Below are positions 45,790 to 54,229 of a stretch of DNA of 64,000 nt, piece after piece. The stretch is taken from positions 23,173,501 to 23,237,500 of the forward strand of contig CM051460.1 in the NCBI GenBank assembly GCA_028095005.1. Direction: 5' to 3'. Both the position numbers and the translations under genes were made by a program. The notes under the pieces are model-generated. The model saw only the letters and a program-made list of their open reading frames with translations. It searched no databases and was not told where the DNA came from. The DNA is from Rhynchospora pubera. Taxonomy: Eukaryota > Streptophyta > Magnoliopsida > Poales > Cyperaceae. How positions within the stretch are numbered: the first letter of the stretch is position 1; each line of letters opens with the position of its first letter.

Positions 45790-47172
45790 CAAAATACAAA
45801 AGCACAAAACATTTTAAATTAAAGCCTAAAAAGAAGGCTATAATGGTAAATAATAAATTCACATGGTTAAATTAAAAATTTTACAAAATTGCTAGAAATT
45901 ACACAAATGCCTCCTACCTACCTCCTTCTTGGCCGGCCATATAATGGGCTATATGGGCCTCTCTAATCCACCTATTTGGACTTTAATTCATATAATTAAA
46001 TCCATTATTATTTGCTCTATGTTTGGGCTATAAATTTGCTATATACAAATTAGCCCAATAATTCAATATAACTATTTATATTAAATTAAGTTGAACCAAA
46101 ATAATTATTAACTAATTAATAATTATTCTAGGATTAGCTTATGCTATTATTTATTTTTATATGACCCGTTTGACTTAATCAATTAGTACGTTCTGTAACG
46201 GTACATAATTAATTAATCAATTCGTCATATTTACCGCAATTTTCAATGTTGCGATTAAATAAATAAAGCACTGTATTGGTCAAAACTCTATTTGTGTGAC
46301 CCTTTTGAGGATTTATGCTATGTTGGACATGGAATTAAATCGTTATTTAATTTCAATAATCATAAGCGGTATCTAGCAACACGTTACGATTCCCAATTCG
46401 CATAAATAGTGTACTGCTACAATATTTCAATCTTGCATAAGAGAATAATTATGTTTCTCTATTTTGATTCTTATGTCACACGATATCATCGTATAATCCA
46501 AGATAGGAAAGTGTCATTCTTGCAGATTGTACGTTTCTTGATCTAGAGATAATTGTATCAGTTGCTAGCAAACAATCTATCTCCATCAAGGGGCCCAAAC
46601 AGATATCGTCACTCACTAAGTCAATTAATGAGGGACATACGGTTTTCTTGATAATTAGCTTTTCCCCGCACAATTCAAGAATACTTAAATCAAGTCCGTA
46701 TAGCAGCCTTTATCAGGAATCAGCGGTAGACAAGATTTATAGAATCTATCCTCATGTGGAAAAGATAATTATCTCAAACTTAGAACCAAAATCATAACGG
46801 AATAAATAATGACACATAACACAATCCATTTATTCATTTCGTGGGGTCGTGTCATGTACTATGTTCAATTAACATAAACATATGCAATTAAGTTGGTTAC
46901 TCTTAACCCATGATTTATAGAACTTAATCATCACTTAACTTGCATACTAATCTTATTGATGATTAATGTGCTTTGTTAATTTCCAAGATTATGGACTTTT
47001 AGATTTATTGTTGTCATTTACTACTAAATGAAAAACAGTGATCTATAATTCAGATCCTCAACCTGAATGAACTGTCAACAAATAAATCAAGGAACAAATG
47101 ATCTGAAATTACCAATGACATAAACTATAGAAGTAGCCTAATAAGATTGGCTTCTAGGACATATCTCTAACA
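45790..47172 (-). repeat. Ty1/copia-type LTR (minus strand)
   Basis: From 47172 leftward the minus strand starts TGTTAGAGATATGTCCTAG, close to the familiar start of Maximus/Angela-type copia LTRs of monocots, and continues for over 1.2 kb with features such as TACATGACACGACCCCACG. The 3' end (CA) and a duplication (right flank ATTTA) were not found, so the left limit is a guess; sequence to 45300 could still belong (R-U5). No copia pol lies nearby, so possibly solo or truncated. Confidence 0.5.
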
Positions 47173-47930
47173 ATTTAATCTCTACATTCATATCTTGATA
47201 TTCTCCCTAAACTACCAAATATGGGTTGTTTTAAAAGGAATCACATCTGATTATTACAATTGGTAATTGCGGGATACCAAGTGCTACAAAGAAAAAGGAA
47301 GGACTCTGAATAGGAACGAAATTGAACCGAGTATAATTTCATGTAGAAATAATAGTAGGTCAATGAAATACAAATTTAAATTGAACCGACTATAATTTAA
47401 ATTTATATTGTTAATTATCGTTCTATTGCACTTACCAGCTCTCAATGAGTCTAAACGCAATTCACTAACTATTGTTGCACTCACATTAGTAGGTCAATGA
47501 AATATAAAGGCATTTCGCTTGCTCGGTACATCCACGGAATCATATACCAATTATGATTTAACCACTGAAATTATACAGTAGTAGTTTAAAACAGTTAGCA
47601 CTATGATGATATTATTGGTCATAAACAATATTTTGAATTAAATCACACATAGCCATACGTATGACTTCCTTTACCAGTAAACCTAATTTGCTCAGTACAT
47701 CCTCACAAATACAACTGAGTATCTACAAATCAAATTAAAAAATTCCAAGCAAAATACAAATAAAAACAAACTAAACTAAAGAAAGAACTAAAATTATATG
47801 ACAATTCATTAAGCTTTTCAAAACTCTCATACGAAAAAAGACAAAAAAAAAAAGGTAATCGGAAACATAAACTGGTAAAGGCAAAAAAAGTAAAGAGACC
47901 CTGCAACTAATCGCAAAAAGACAAAAAACA
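47173..47930. other. no gene recognised
   Basis: AT-rich. Two imperfect copies of AGTAGGTCAATGAAATA (47353 and 47490 regions) and of TGCTCRGTACATCC (47519, 47690). Nothing coding. Confidence 0.3.
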
Positions 47931-47939
47931 AAGTTACAC

Positions 47940-48130
47940 CTTACCGAATGAAGAGGAGAGCTTCGCCGCGTGCTCTGCTCGCCTCCAAAATCAATGACTG
48001 GGCGGAGATGATAGACAACGGAGTTGGAATTTTATCGCAAGAGAGGGCGCGGGAGGGGTAGAACCGTCTGAAATTTTCCTACCGCTTTTCACCCAGCGAA
48101 ATCGTGGCAAATTTCGATCAAGAAGGTCTA
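47940..48130 (-). pseudogene. captured first-exon-like fragment
   Basis: Minus strand GC-rich block reads SLILEASRARGEALLFIR and reaches a canonical donor CG/GTAAGG (about 47945). Upstream is leader-like. Family unknown; a presequence-like Ala/Arg composition. Part of the fragment series between 52482 and 40349. Confidence 0.3.
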
Positions 48131-48336
48131 ACTCCCGTGAATTCCAATTGACGTTGCTGTGCTTAATTTGCCTTTCCGATCAAGCCCTATATGATTCAGT
48201 AATAAACAATAGGAATAATAGAGAAAGTAAAAGTTGTTTTATCTTCCTTGCAAATATCTTCCATCTAATTTTGAAAATTGGGTCAGATCATGTTTCACAT
48301 TGAGTACCAGTTGAGTATTAGGCAGTGTAACAGGTC

Positions 48337-48440
48337 ATGTGACAACTCCAGATTCCGCACTCAATACCAGCCATCATCCAGCTCGTTAATTGTGCCAATC
48401 ATGTGACGGCTCCTGATTCTGCACTCAATACCAGCCATGA
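48337..48440. repeat. duplicated CACTCAATACCAGCCAT block
   Basis: CATGTGAC(A/G), GCACTCAATACCAGCCATSATS and flanks occur twice about 73 bp apart (48330-48380 and 48400-48445). Confidence 0.8.
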
Positions 48441-48624
48441 TGTGGCCAATCGTGCCCCCAATAGGTTGGGTGAAGAACGGATCGCTAAACAGTTCCTAGC
48501 ACCAAATAAGTTTGGAAAGAGGGGTGCTAGTCTGCCAAACCCGTGCCTGAACCTGGCAAAAGGATCACCAAAGACGAAATCATCACGACCTCCTTGTTCC
48601 ATCTCGGTTTTCCTTTTTTACTAA
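48395..48624 (-). pseudogene. Myeloid leukemia factor (MLF)-like exon fragment
   Basis: From ATG 48602 the minus strand reads MEQGGRDDFVFGDPFARF, GRLAPLFPNLFGARN and, after a +1 frame change, FSDPFFTQPIGG. This follows the N terminus of plant MLF-family proteins (DxFxFGDPF...LFGGRDPFDDPFFTQPFGG pattern, recalled from the family). A frameshift after ARN breaks it and no later exon is present. Likely captured by the Helitron. The plus ORF 48403-48624 is its shadow. Confidence 0.55.
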
Positions 48625-48639
48625 AATAATAGAAGAGAT

Positions 48640-49295
48640 CTTTATATTTTATCTTATTTCTTGAAACAAACTACTATGTAAAGTAAAATGTACTCCAATT
48701 TAAACCACAATTAGTATTCTGGTGCCTTATTTCTTCCTCAAAATAAATTGGTATCTGAAGTAGAATGTACTCCTATTTGAATCACAAATGGAGTTTTGGT
48801 GAGAATAGATGCACTAAAATTAATCAAATAATTGAAGGAGTAAGAAATCTTGGCAGACAAATCTCAAGTAATTGTACCTACATAGATAATATATAATTGA
48901 AGTTTCTTCCACACTGCCGAGGCAAAAATCGATGCCTTCACTAAAATCCAAAAGAAAACATAAGACTGATTATCAAAATAAAAACGGTAAAAATTTCTCA
49001 AAATGATATTCCAACCACGACAAATTCTCGTGAAAAAAAATAAATAAATGAAGCGAAGAAAGAAGGTGCCCATTCTGACCCACAATAAGTGTCCCTGAAA
49101 TTATATGAAAGGAATGAAAAATGATCGAAAATTCACATACCAATGATTCGTTGTGGCAATGACGATAGTAAAAAAAAAATCTCGTCACAACACGATACAC
49201 AAATTTTGCTCCTTCTCCTACAGTGTTTTCACACCGTATCTTGGATTTTGATGGCCTCGGCCGAGCGCAACTTCTTTGCACCACATCAGATAGTT
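48640..49295. other. intron-like AT-rich sequence
   Basis: No recognised feature except near 49200-49290, where the minus strand is exon-like (RPSKSKIRCENTVGEGAKF) and ends next to the retrotransposon. Two imperfect copies of AAATTGGTATCTGAAGTAGAATGTACTCC-like text (48670-48790). Confidence 0.3.
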
Positions 49296-49301
49296 CACAG
49301 A

Positions 49302-49837
49302 TGTCATGTACTACACATACCAGTAACCTAGAGGAAGGTCATGTGCTGAGAATAACAGAAGGAGGGATGGACTTAACAGAAGAAGGGATGGACTTAACAG
49401 AAGAAGGGATGGGCTTAACAGAAGAAGGGATTTAACAGAAGAAGGGATGGGTTTAACAGAAGAAGGGATGGATTTAACAGAAGAAGGGATGGACTTAACA
49501 GAAGAAGGGATGGGCTTAACAAGAAAAAGGGATACACTTAATGGAAGACAGGAATTAAATGGACTTGTCTGATTTACAACAGCCAACTAATCTCAATCGT
49601 TCAACTTGATTTGACTAGATTAGATGAAGAGAGAGGAAATAGTGATTGTAGAGAGGCTTAGTGTTCTATTAGCCTATAAATAGGTCATTCCTTGTAATAG
49701 AAACGAATGATGAAAATTAATGAAACTGTTTCTCTTTTCTTATGTTCCCCGTTACCCCTTTCCACTTATCTCCATTAATTCCAATTGATGCTCAATTTCC
49801 ACCAAATTAACCTCAAGGTCACATCAGTACCGTGACA
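49302..49837 (+). repeat. 5' LTR with expanded 21-bp array
   Basis: 536 bp. Contains about eight to nine units of AACAGAAGAAGGGATGGAYTT (given as one 21-bp unit split: AACAGAAGAAG and GGATGGAYTT) at 49354-49540; TATA-like CCTATAAATAGG near 49672 and poly(A)-like downstream text. The array is in frame-neutral multiples of 21. Confidence 0.9.
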
Positions 49838-49839
49838 AG

Positions 49840-49852
49840 TGGTATCAGCAGC
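49840..49852 (+). other. Primer-binding site, variant initiator tRNA-Met type
   Basis: TGGTATCAGCAGC two bases after the 5' LTR. The standard is TGGTATCAGAGC, so the match is perfect for nine bases and then shifted by an inserted base. Confidence 0.75.
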
Positions 49853-49921
49853 CAAAAGATCGCATCTTGGCAATTAGGCATATCATCTTCTTTGCTCAAG
49901 ATCCATCAAGATTCATTCATG

Positions 49922-51259
49922 ATGCCTCCCAAGTCTTCTTTACTCGAGCAAGCGATGTTGCACGATGTAGAGAGAATGCGCATGGAGCTGCGAGCAATAA
50001 ATCTTCGTCTTGACCAACGGCAAATCGAATTCAACCAACAAATTGGAGAATTGATGACAATGATGAAGCAAATCCTTGGTGTATCAAATGAGCAATGTAT
50101 CCAAAATCAAGAACCGAGGCAGCCGTTTGAAGAAGAAGAAGAAGCAGAAGCAGGAGACAATGTAGAAGAACATGCTGCTATCACTGATGATGAACCAAGC
50201 CAACCACTGAAAGAAGAAGAAGGCGATGGTCGACCATTTGGTACACCATTCTTGCAAGCTCCGAATCAACAAAAGAAGATTCTTGAATCAGCAAGAAAGA
50301 AATTGGGTCCAATAGTTCAGCCATTAAAAGAGACAACTTCTGAAATGCAACTCAATCAACCTCTATTCAGCAATACTGACAACCATTGTACCAGAAAAAG
50401 CCTTGAGTCTCATTTTCACGATTTTGAGGAAGAAGTTGCATGCCTAGAAGAGTCAAGAGGGGAGGAGACATTCATCACTCAAACCTCACATCACCAGGGG
50501 TATAAAGGTCAAATAGTTTTGCTGGAATTTTCTTCTTTTGATTGGGTTGAAATTTTGGGTCGGATAGATGAATATGAACTCTATTTGAAAATGAATCCAA
50601 TTGTTGATATTCACAAAAGAAAAATGGATAAGTGCTGGCATGAGGTAATGGCTAAATTGGGTATCACACTGAAGTGGAGTAAGAGATATGACCTAATTGA
50701 CCTGAAAATGAATGATGATTCTAGAAGAAAGGAGGTGATGGATAGTAGCATGAGGAATGAATTGTCAAGGACTGAGTTCTCAAAATTTAGTGGAATAGAT
50801 TATTTCATGAACAATCCTGACAAGGTCGAGCCAAGTGCAAAGTGCTTTCATGCATTACAAGCGGCTTTAAATCCTTCAAGGAATGGGTTTACTACATATA
50901 TTTTCAGTTTTACCCCTTCTATGGTGAACATTGCAAATAAGGCCTCGCTGCTAATTCATGCCAAGACCAAAGGCCTCACCGTGGAAGAGAATTATGGCCA
51001 GAAACAAGAGCTGCCAGAAGCCAACACTGACCCGAGAATATTCTGGCTTGAGTTCTTAAAATTACAGCATCATGTGGCTATGTATATCTTCTACATTGAA
51101 CCTGACATATCTAATGAGAAGTTTCTCAATATGATTGGGAGAGTGTACAAATCAGAGCAGATAGATGGATTTGACTTAAAAAGAAAGGTATCTAGTAAAG
51201 AGGCGGCTTCAATCATTTTTGGTACCATCACAGGAAATAAGAGCACACCAGTCAACTAG
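49922..51259 (+). CDS. retrotransposon-encoded ORF: gag-like head, unknown body
   Basis: 445 codons from ATG 49922 (an ATG also at 49919); an upstream open frame reaches the primer site without an ATG. Residues 1-55 (MPPKSSLLEQAMLHD..., RAINLRLDQRQIEFNQQ) are a coiled coil like gypsy Gag N termini. Then a Glu-rich linker (about 60-110). From about residue 215 the sequence is neither capsid, CCHC, protease nor RT: it includes SSFDWVEILGRIDEYELYL, CWHEVMAKLGITLKWSK, ASLLIHAKTKGLTVEEN and FLKLQHHVAMYIFYIEPD. It could be captured host coding sequence or fast-evolving gag-pol remnant. The WVEILGRIDEYEL part resembles a Gag start (WxxxxExYF) only loosely. Function unknown. Confidence 0.6.
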   Translation: MPPKSSLLEQAMLHDVERMRMELRAINLRLDQRQIEFNQQIGELMTMMKQILGVSNEQCIQNQEPRQPFEEEEEAEAGDNVEEHAAITDDEPSQPLKEEEGDGRPFGTPFLQAPNQQKKILESARKKLGPIVQPLKETTSEMQLNQPLFSNTDNHCTRKSLESHFHDFEEEVACLEESRGEETFITQTSHHQGYKGQIVLLEFSSFDWVEILGRIDEYELYLKMNPIVDIHKRKMDKCWHEVMAKLGITLKWSKRYDLIDLKMNDDSRRKEVMDSSMRNELSRTEFSKFSGIDYFMNNPDKVEPSAKCFHALQAALNPSRNGFTTYIFSFTPSMVNIANKASLLIHAKTKGLTVEENYGQKQELPEANTDPRIFWLEFLKLQHHVAMYIFYIEPDISNEKFLNMIGRVYKSEQIDGFDLKRKVSSKEAASIIFGTITGNKSTPVN

Positions 51260-51297
51260 TGGTATTCAAGCTCAAGCTACAACAACTGTACCAACCA

Positions 51298-51534
51298 GAA
51301 TGGAAGAGAACTACATACCATATGTTGTAATTGAAAGGATCATTAGAAAGAATACATCATCTCCAACGTTGCTGGAAAGAAATCATGAGTCAAATAGATT
51401 GTTGAAAAGGAACATTGATCCAGTTGCAAAATTATGGGTCAAATGGGTTAATTCTGCTTGTCAGGATTCTACTGTGAATGACCATTATACATACATGATT
51501 CTTGAGGACAAGAATCAGCTGATGGAGGAGGGAA
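51298..51534 (+). pseudogene. pol 3'-end remnant of the LTR element
   Basis: Open frame from ATG 51300 overlapping the end of the main ORF region; reads VAKLWVKWVNSACQDSTV and MILEDKNQLMEEGM into the LTR. DSTxxx...LEDKxxLxxxG is the usual C terminus of plant gypsy pol, so this is the residue of the deleted pol. Confidence 0.55.
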
Positions 51535-51966
51535 TGTCATGTACTGCACATACCAGTAACCTAGAGGAAGGTTATGTGCTGAGAATAACAGAAGGGATGG
51601 ATTTAACAGAAGAAGGGATGAACTTAACAGAAAAAGGGATGGGCTTAACAAGAAAAAGGGATACACTTAACGGAAGACATGAATTAAATGGACTTGTCTG
51701 ATTTACAACAGCCAACTAATCTCAACCGTTCAACTTGATTTGATTAGATTAGATGAAGAGAGAGGAAATAGTGATTGTAGAGAGGCTTAGTGTTCTGTTA
51801 GCCTATAAATAGGTCATTCCTTGTAATAGAAACGGATGATGAAAATTAATGAAACTGTTTCTCTTTTCTTATGTTCCCCGTTACCCATTTCCACTTATCT
51901 CCATTAATTCCAATTGATGCTCAATTTCCACCAAATTAACCTCACAGTCACATCAGTACTGTGACA
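51535..51966 (+). repeat. 3' LTR with contracted array
   Basis: 432 bp, same ends as the 5' LTR but only about four repeat units (51587-51668). Otherwise nearly identical, so insertion is recent and copy number changed after or during the last replication. Confidence 0.9.
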
Positions 51967-51979
51967 ACAGATGCCTTAC

Positions 51980-52041
51980 CGGAGAAGAGGTTCATCCTTT
52001 GCTGGCCGTGTGGAGTGCCTCTTCTTGGTGCGCTTTCCCAT
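51980..52041 (-). pseudogene. captured first exon (MGKRTKK...)
   Basis: Minus strand ATG 52041 in good context (GCCATGG), MGKRTKKRHSTRPAKDEPLL, 62 nt to an ideal donor CCG/GTAAGG. The preceding 200 bp are a plausible leader (C/T-rich). MxKRTKK resembles the start of ribosomal protein L37a, but the rest does not match, so I leave it unnamed. It lies 440 bp inside a Helitron 5' end and the retrotransposon sits in its intron. Confidence 0.4.
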
Positions 52042-52339
52042 GGCGAGGTGTTTGATGCGTGCGGGAGAGAGTGGGGTGAGTTTTGCGGAGGAAAAGTGAA
52101 AAGATCTATAGATAGGAAGGTGTAATCATCGATTCTATTAATTTGGGGAGGCATTTTAACGAAATTAGGGTTAGCAGAGAAAAAAAGGAAAAGAAATCGT
52201 GAGATCGCGAGCGTGAGTAGTGAGTACTGAATGAGAAAGGAAAATTAATCGGTGGCGGAGAAAACCTAAAGCAAAAATATGCGCAAGCTGGGATTCGAAC
52301 TCGCGAAAATATTTGTTAACAGTGCCCTGACTTATTTGT

Positions 52340-52482
52340 GTGTAGAGTCGACTCCTTTATAAAAATAGCGATCTAAACCGTATATCATATTAATCAATGG
52401 TTTATAATGATGTTAACAATTGTTCAACTTCTTTCTGTGAAAAATGCTGACCTTGCTAAGGGTGCTTTATAAATAGTAGAGA
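52340..52482 (-). mobile_element. Helitron 5' terminus
   Basis: Minus strand starts TCTCTACTATTTATAAAGC (from 52482) after host A, the classical plant Helitron 5' form A/TCTCTACTA. Sequence alignable to the 5' end at 58047 continues for about 120 bases (ATATGATWTACGG block). The body extends to the left; a compatible 3' end on this strand is 40349. Confidence 0.75.
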
Positions 52483-52632
52483 TAAAAAATGCAAAATTAA
52501 AAGTTCAACTGAAAGGCTAAAGACTCAAAAGTCCAATTTAAGACTAAGAGTGCCAAAATTCAAAAATTCAAATCAAATTCAAAAATCAAATTTGAAACCA
52601 AGTACAAAAAGCCAAGAATCAATAGTCTCTAG
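52483..52632. other. AT-rich spacer with repeated AAAATTCAAA words
   Basis: Short direct repeats of caaattc/caaaaatcaaat between the Helitron 5' end and the duplicated hAT fragment. Confidence 0.4.
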
Positions 52633-53467
52633 TTCGAGACCCTTGGTGCAAACTAGATGTGGTTGAGTGCTATTTTAAAAATCTTGCATCCAGAAGAATT
52701 TTCTAGGTTCATGGCAAACCTAAAGGATTGCTGACATCAATTATTCAAAGAGTACTCAAATGCATATTCCAAAGAAAGCCAGAACCAAGAGAACAACTCA
52801 ACAACCTCAAATGCAGAAATGAGGTAATGACTTGAACCTAGTGACATTTTATTTTCATGCTTGCTTTTGATATTGATCAATTATGAACTTTATTGGATAG
52901 ATTAAGTGTCTCTAGTTCCATCAAGTGGCAATAGTGATACAAGGGCTAGGTTAAAGAGCTCTTTAAGTAGTAAGAGGAATGTCGAGCAAACAAAATCAAA
53001 GTTGGAGGAGTATCTATTTGATGCCATAGATGGAACAAGCTTGGGTGTAAATTTGGACATCCTATCATAGTGGAAACTAAAAGGCCCCTAAGTATCCTAT
53101 AATGGCTAGATTAACAAAGGATATCTTGGTTGTGACAATTTTAATGGTGGCCTCGGAGTCTATCTTTAGTACAATTGGTAAAACTTTAAGTCCAAGAAGA
53201 AGCTCTCTAAATGATGAGAGCTTAGAAGCTCTTACTTGTGCACATGACTAATTGAGGGCTTCAGTTACATGTATAGCTTTTCAATTCAACTATCTTGTTA
53301 TATGCCATGATATCTATTTTTCTTACTTGCTTGATACACTTTTATTATTACTGTAGAAACAGGTGGAGTCTTTGAAGATATTGTTTGGTTAAGTGATGAT
53401 GCTTTGTCCTCTGATGACACTATCTATAGCAGTACTGGAAATCAAATATGAAGTTGTGTGACCTTGT
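52633..53467 (+). pseudogene. hAT transposase C-terminal fragment, inverted copy of 10104-10940
   Basis: About 835 bp matching 10940-10104 in inverted orientation at roughly 95% by eye. Contains SELEEYLFDAIDGTSL and ASESIFSTIGKTLSPRRSS. It shares with the other copy the premature TAG after DILS and the frameshift between WKLK and APKYPIM, so it was duplicated as a pseudogene. Homology stops at TTCGAGACCC on the left and GTGACCTTGTGA on the right. Confidence 0.85.
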
Positions 53468-53589
53468 GACCTTGTATAGACAAGATATTCAGTGAGAGCA
53501 TAATTATGTTACTTGTATTGTATAAGATAACAAGACATTGATTGGAAATAATATTAAGAAAAATGAATATTGTCAAGATCTCATTGGAG

Positions 53590-54075
53590 AATGTTTTCTC
53601 AATAGAGAACTTGGGCAAGATCACCTAAATTCTAGGGTACAAATCTATAGAGATAGATTATGATGGATGTTAGGTTTGAACAAATGTGCATATAATGACG
53701 AAGTGTTTTAGAAACACGAAAGGTATATTCCAAGAAAGGATGTCTAACCACGTCACATGGCAAATAACTTGAGTATTTGACTCAGTTTATTGCAACTCAA
53801 GAAAGTGCATGAAACAATTCAAGCATTCTTTCATTATGAGTTCCACTTTGCACGCCATATTTATGCATATGCCCCAAAGTGTAGTATCCAAAGGATATGA
53901 CAAATAGTTGTCAAATGGATACAAGAGAGACACATTTGGACAATAGTCAAGGATATCCTCGAGTACCTTGTGAGAAAGAGTGATATAATGTTTCATCTTT
54001 TAAGATTAAAGAAATCTCGTGTAAATAGTTACACTGATGCTAGTTTTTATGAAAATAAAAGAAGAGCTTGAGTTT
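53590..54075 (+). pseudogene. Ty1/copia RT-RNase H fragment
   Basis: Broken frames read LGQDHLNSRVQIYRDR-like text (ILGYKSIEID), then PRHMANNLS, and DILEYLVRKSDIMFHLL followed by VNSYTDASFYENKRRA. LGxKIYRD, the thumb region and YTDASFxxD are copia RT/RNase H landmarks. Stops and frameshifts throughout; no LTRs near. Confidence 0.65.
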
Positions 54076-54229
54076 CTTCTACTGTATTTTTTTTGTTCTA
54101 ATTTCTTGCTTTTTTCCTTTTAATTTTTGTCTTTATAGGAAAGATCTAATAAGTTTATTTCTGAATTGATTTATTTATTTTTTTCTATTAATTGATACAC
54201 TTAATTATTGAACTTTTCCTTCTTTCTAT

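Larger units (their letters stand above)
49302..51966 (+). mobile_element. Complete non-autonomous Ty3/gypsy-type LTR retrotransposon
   Basis: 2665 bp. LTRs 49302-49837 and 51535-51966, both TGTCATGTACT...GTGACA. Perfect 5-bp duplication ACAGA (49297-49301 and 51967-51971). Primer site TGGTATCAGCAGC (49840-49852), a variant of the initiator-Met site. Purine tract GATGGAGGAGGGAA precedes the 3' LTR, after CTTGAGGACAAGAA, a typical gypsy pol terminus. The internal region codes for one long ORF that is not standard gag-pol. The LTRs differ in length mainly through the copy number of a 21-bp repeat. It lies in an intron-like position 9 bases after the donor of a captured exon (51980). Confidence 0.93.

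Noticed and set aside
47168..47180. Helitron-like TCTCTAC start on the plus strand
   Set aside because: Preceded by the copia LTR end and followed by no Helitron-like sequence; the similarity is seven bases only.
49311..49586. minus ORF with repeated SSVKSIP / LLLLSPS
   Set aside because: Shadow of the 21-bp LTR array, not a gene.
52036..52041. ribosomal protein L37a gene
   Set aside because: Only MxKRTKK matches; the following residues and absent later exons do not support L37a.
52290..52330. tRNA-like T-arm (minus strand GTTCGAATCCCAGC)
   Set aside because: Only the T-arm-like segment is present; no acceptor, D or anticodon stems around it. Probably chance or a short tRNA/SINE-derived remnant.
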